A stretch of 8,222 bases of DNA, taken from contig JACEST010000087.1 of the NCBI GenBank assembly GCA_013911715.1, forward strand, positions 1-8,222, given 5' to 3'. Positions 6,433 to 8,222 of this stretch are shown here, one piece after another (positions within the stretch are counted from its first letter, which is position 1; each line of letters begins with the position of its first letter). Source of the stretch: Sphingopyxis sp. GTDB lineage: Bacteria; Pseudomonadota; Alphaproteobacteria; Sphingomonadales; Sphingomonadaceae. The notes below the pieces were generated by a model. The model was not told where the DNA came from, made no database searches, and worked only from the letters and a program-made list of their open reading frames with translations. A program made the position numbers and the translations under genes.

Positions 6433-6515
6433 CGTCATGCTGAACTTGTTTCAGCATCCATGGGCGCAATGCTGCACGATTGCGCCATGGACCCTGAAAC
6501 AGGTTCAGGGTGACG
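6433..6515 (+). repeat. palindromic intergenic repeat, four-way-junction design with compensatory changes
   Basis: This element of 83 bp lies between rdgB and hemW. An outer stem CGTC/GACG (6433-6436 with 6512-6515) encloses three contiguous hairpins. Hairpin A is 6437-6457 (ATGCTGAA/TTCAGCAT, 5-base loop). The central hairpin is 6458-6490 (CCATGG and GCGCAAT paired with ATTGCGC and CCATGG, one bulge). Hairpin B is 6491-6511 (ACCCTGAA/TTCAGGGT, 5-base loop). A and B differ at two stem positions on each side and both stay fully paired. The layout matches the repeat at 3513-3592 despite different sequence. Confidence 0.92.
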
Positions 6516-6523
6516 GAGGATTA

Positions 6524-7150
6524 TTAGAAAACCCCCGCAACCAATTTCGCAAAGGCATCGGCACGGTGGCTGATCGCAAGCTTCTCCACTGGATCGATTT
6601 CTGCGAAAGTCAGCACCATACCGACCGGAACAAACACCGGATCATAACCAAAGCCCATGGTCCCGCGCGGCGGCCAAGTCAGGCTGCCATGCACGCGCCC
6701 CTCAAAAACCTCATCATGCCCATCGGGCCAGGCAAGCGCGAGCGTCGCAATGAAATAGGCGCTGCGGTCGACATCCGGCCCTTGCTCCGCCAGCAACCCT
6801 TCGACCTTGCCCATCGCCAGATACCAGTCGCGGCCGGGCGCGCCTTCAAACGCCTGCCGTTCGGCCCAGTCGGCGGTATAGACGCCGGGACGCCCGCCCA
6901 GCGCCGCAACGCACAGCCCGCTGTCGTCGGCGAGCGCGGGCAGGCCCGAGGCTTGGGCGGACGCATGCGCCTTCAATCGCGCATTTTCAGCGAAAGTCGT
7001 GCCGGTCTCCTCGGGCTCGGGCAGGCCCAGGTCGCCCGCCGACACGGGATCGATGCCATAGGGTTCGAGCAGCGCCCGAATTTCGCGCACCTTGCCCGCA
7101 TTGTGGCTGGCAATGACCAGTTTGCCGGGGGTGAGTTTGCGGTGGGGCAT
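6524..7150 (-). CDS. rdgB: RdgB/HAM1 family XTP/dITP pyrophosphatase
   Basis: RdgB hydrolyses non-canonical purine nucleotides (dITP, ITP, XTP) to monophosphates and pyrophosphate, keeping them out of DNA and RNA. The 208-residue protein has normal length and the complete motif set: SHNAGK (15-20), TFAENARLKA (52-61), ALADDSGL (72-79) with the metal-binding acidic residues, GRPGVY (86-91), TMGFGYDP (164-171) and KLAISHR (190-196). The ATG at 7150 has GAGGAA nine bases upstream (plus 7160-7165). The gene ends with a double stop, TAATAA. It lies between rph and hemW on the same strand, a common alphaproteobacterial order, but repeat elements separate it from both neighbours. Confidence 0.96.
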   Translation of the reverse strand: MPHRKLTPGKLVIASHNAGKVREIRALLEPYGIDPVSAGDLGLPEPEETGTTFAENARLKAHASAQASGLPALADDSGLCVAALGGRPGVYTADWAERQAFEGAPGRDWYLAMGKVEGLLAEQGPDVDRSAYFIATLALAWPDGHDEVFEGRVHGSLTWPPRGTMGFGYDPVFVPVGMVLTFAEIDPVEKLAISHRADAFAKLVAGVF

Positions 7151-7195
7151 TCGCTTCGGTTCCTCGCCTGGCCAAGTATCCGCAGGATTGGGCTA

Positions 7196-7338
7196 TTTTG
7201 GTTTCACACAAAGACACGAAGAATTTTGCCCGGGCCGAAAGGCCCCGCTTTTCTGCAAAGTCGCGTCATGACGTCCCTGATCTGGACAATGCCGCTTCGC
7301 GGTCAACGCCAAAATCTTTGTGCCTTCGTGTGAAACAA
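7196..7338 (+). repeat. imperfect inverted repeat element between rph and rdgB
   Basis: The left arm, about 7196-7227, and the right arm, about 7310-7338, are imperfect inverted copies sharing TTTCACAC and ATTTTG. The words AAAG and GAAG occur in opposite order in the two arms. The interior holds a GC-rich hairpin GGGCC-GAAA-GGCCC (7232-7245), a 10-base palindrome CGTCATGACG (7264-7273) and CCGC-TTC-GCGG. The element begins within a few bases of the rph stop codon and accounts for most of the 190-bp rph-rdgB gap. Similar TTTCACAC/GAAGGCACAAAG repeats are, from memory, dispersed in many bacterial genomes. I see no encoded protein in it. Confidence 0.8.
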
Positions 7339-7340
7339 AT

Positions 7341-8057
7341 CTACCGCCCAGTCGCACGGTCCTGCGCCGCGAAAATCTCGGTGCACCCAATCCGTGCCAA
7401 CCGCAGCAGCCGCAGCAGCGCTTCCTCGTTATAGGTCGCGCCCTCGGCGGTCGCCTGCACTTCGACGATCTGGCCCGCGCCGGTCAGCACGAAATTGCCG
7501 TCGGCCTCGGCATTGCTGTCCTCGTCATAGTCGAGGTCGAGCACCGGCGTGCCTTCAAAAATTCCGCACGAAATCGCCGCGACCTTGTCGGTGATCGGGT
7601 CTTCGGTGATAGCGCCGCTTTCCATCAGCTTATCGACCGCGATGCGCAGCGCGGCCCATGCCCCCGAAATCGCGGCGGTGCGTGTGCCGCCGTCGGCCTG
7701 AATCACGTCGCAGTCGAGCGTGATCTGGCGCTCGCCCAATTTCTTCATATCGACGACGGCGCGCAAGGACCGCCCGATAAGGCGCTGGATTTCCTGCGTC
7801 CGCCCCGATTGCTTGCCCTTCGCGGCTTCGCGGTTGCCGCGCGTGTGGGTGGCGCGGGGCAACATGCCATATTCGGCGGTCACCCAACCCTGCCCCTTGC
7901 CGCGCAAAAACGGCGGGACGCGCTCCTCGACGCTCGCGGTCACCAGCACCTTGGTGCCCCCAAAGCTCACCAGCACGCTGCCTTCGGCATGAATGGTATA
8001 GCCGGTTTCAAGGGTGACGGTTCGCATCTGATCGGGCGCGCGGCCGGATGGGCGCAT
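7341..8057 (-). CDS. rph: ribonuclease PH
   Basis: RNase PH is a phosphate-dependent 3'-5' exoribonuclease that trims tRNA precursors and other RNA ends; it acts as a hexameric ring. The 238-residue protein has normal length and opens with MRPSGRAPDQMR, the family's usual start. Motifs include AEYGMLPRAT (61-70), RTQEIQRLIGRSLR (86-99) and the phosphate-binding DCDVIQADGGTRTAAI (115-130), followed by DLDYDEDSNAEAD with the acidic metal-binding residues. The frame stays open to 8165, but the ATG at 8057 is preferred because AGGAG lies eight bases upstream and the extra residues would come from a repeat. It is the first gene of the rph-rdgB-hemW-xerC run. In many alphaproteobacteria hrcA is the divergent neighbour; that gene is not visible here. 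Confidence 0.97.
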   Translation of the reverse strand: MRPSGRAPDQMRTVTLETGYTIHAEGSVLVSFGGTKVLVTASVEERVPPFLRGKGQGWVTAEYGMLPRATHTRGNREAAKGKQSGRTQEIQRLIGRSLRAVVDMKKLGERQITLDCDVIQADGGTRTAAISGAWAALRIAVDKLMESGAITEDPITDKVAAISCGIFEGTPVLDLDYDEDSNAEADGNFVLTGAGQIVEVQATAEGATYNEEALLRLLRLARIGCTEIFAAQDRATGR

Positions 8058-8065
8058 GGGGGAAT

Positions 8066-8070
8066 CTCCT
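8066..8070 (-). promoter_or_regulatory. ribosome binding site deciding the rph start
   Basis: AGGAG on the minus strand ends eight bases before the ATG at 8055-8057. This fixes the rph start against longer in-frame alternatives that run into the inverted repeat at 8127-8200. I could not find a convincing -35/-10 pair between 8071 and 8126. Confidence 0.8.
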
Positions 8071-8126
8071 GTGAATGAAGGCTGGGCGCTTAGCGGGGAT
8101 GGGGGGTCGATACAACCGCTGCCGCT

Positions 8127-8200
8127 GTAATTAGGGACAGTCCCCAATAAGCCGAGCTTGCCCACAACAGAGTAGCTTATTGGGGACTGTCCCTAATTAC
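8127..8200 (+). repeat. 26-bp perfect inverted repeat upstream of rph
   Basis: The arms 8127-8152 and 8175-8200 are perfect inverted copies of 26 bases with a 22-base spacer. Each arm also contains its own small palindrome, GGGAC-A-GTCCC. The core TTAGGGACAGTCCCCAATAA is, from memory, a sequence recurring next to REP-associated tyrosine transposase genes and as dispersed repeats in various bacteria. No transposase is visible here. It lies about 70 bp upstream of the rph start, where the promoter would be expected, and 22 bp from the window end. Confidence 0.92.
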
Positions 8201-8222
8201 TCGTGCCGCCGCGCCCTTGCCC

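Noticed and set aside
7230..7252. GC hairpin with GAAA loop followed by CGCTTTT, resembling an intrinsic terminator on the plus strand
   Set aside because: No plus-strand gene ends nearby. On the minus strand, where rph ends, the hairpin is not followed by a T run. It is better explained as part of the repeat element.
6239..7333. Plus-strand open frame of 364 codons across hemW, rdgB and repeats
   Set aside because: It crosses two genes and two repeat elements on the opposite strand and has no recognisable motif.
8071..8222. CIRCE operator or hrcA start upstream of rph
   Set aside because: The usual TTAGCACTC-N9-GAGTGCTAA pattern is absent and no plus-strand coding start is visible before the window ends.

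Overview
The window is a chromosomal housekeeping segment of a high-G+C alphaproteobacterium. Gene content and protein sequence point to Sphingomonadales, possibly a Sphingopyxis-like organism; this is judged from remembered similarity, not from a search. I recognise nine protein genes. I see no tRNA or rRNA gene, no CRISPR array, no insertion sequence carrying a transposase, and no defence or biosynthetic system. I looked for an undescribed multi-gene system and did not find one. The real novelty is in the gaps between genes.

Left part (1-4226). A minus-strand lipoprotein of the LpoA/YraM type (penicillin-binding protein activator) is divergent from a plus-strand run: rsmI (16S rRNA methyltransferase), yraN (UPF0102 nuclease-fold protein), gshB (glutathione synthetase) and a DedA-family membrane protein. 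rsmI and yraN overlap by ATGA, and yraN and gshB are 16 bp apart. The dedA start lies about 120 bp after gshB, separated by a palindromic repeat. At the left edge a ribosome binding site and start codon mark one more minus-strand gene that leaves the window.

Right part (4223-8057). All genes here are on the minus strand, transcribed in the order rph (RNase PH), rdgB (ITP/XTP pyrophosphatase), hemW (heme chaperone, radical-SAM fold), xerC (tyrosine recombinase). xerC converges on dedA with a 4-bp tail overlap. The rph-rdgB-hemW order and the rsmI-yraN-gshB order are both familiar from alphaproteobacteria. Here xerC and dedA sit between the two blocks.

Repeats. Every gap longer than about 100 bp, apart from the one at the far left edge, holds a different inverted-repeat element: 3513-3592, 5121-5252, 6433-6515, 7196-7338 and 8127-8200. 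Two of them (3513-3592 and 6433-6515) differ in most of their sequence but share one design: an outer CGTC/GACG stem enclosing three contiguous hairpins, as in a four-way junction. The elements also affect genes. One appears to have displaced the start of xerC and supplies the stop codon of hemW. Another seems to have been inserted between the gshB tail and the dedA start, leaving a 6-bp direct repeat of the dedA start sequence. Because three elements lie at the junctions of the rph-rdgB-hemW-xerC run, they would also form strong hairpins in that transcript.
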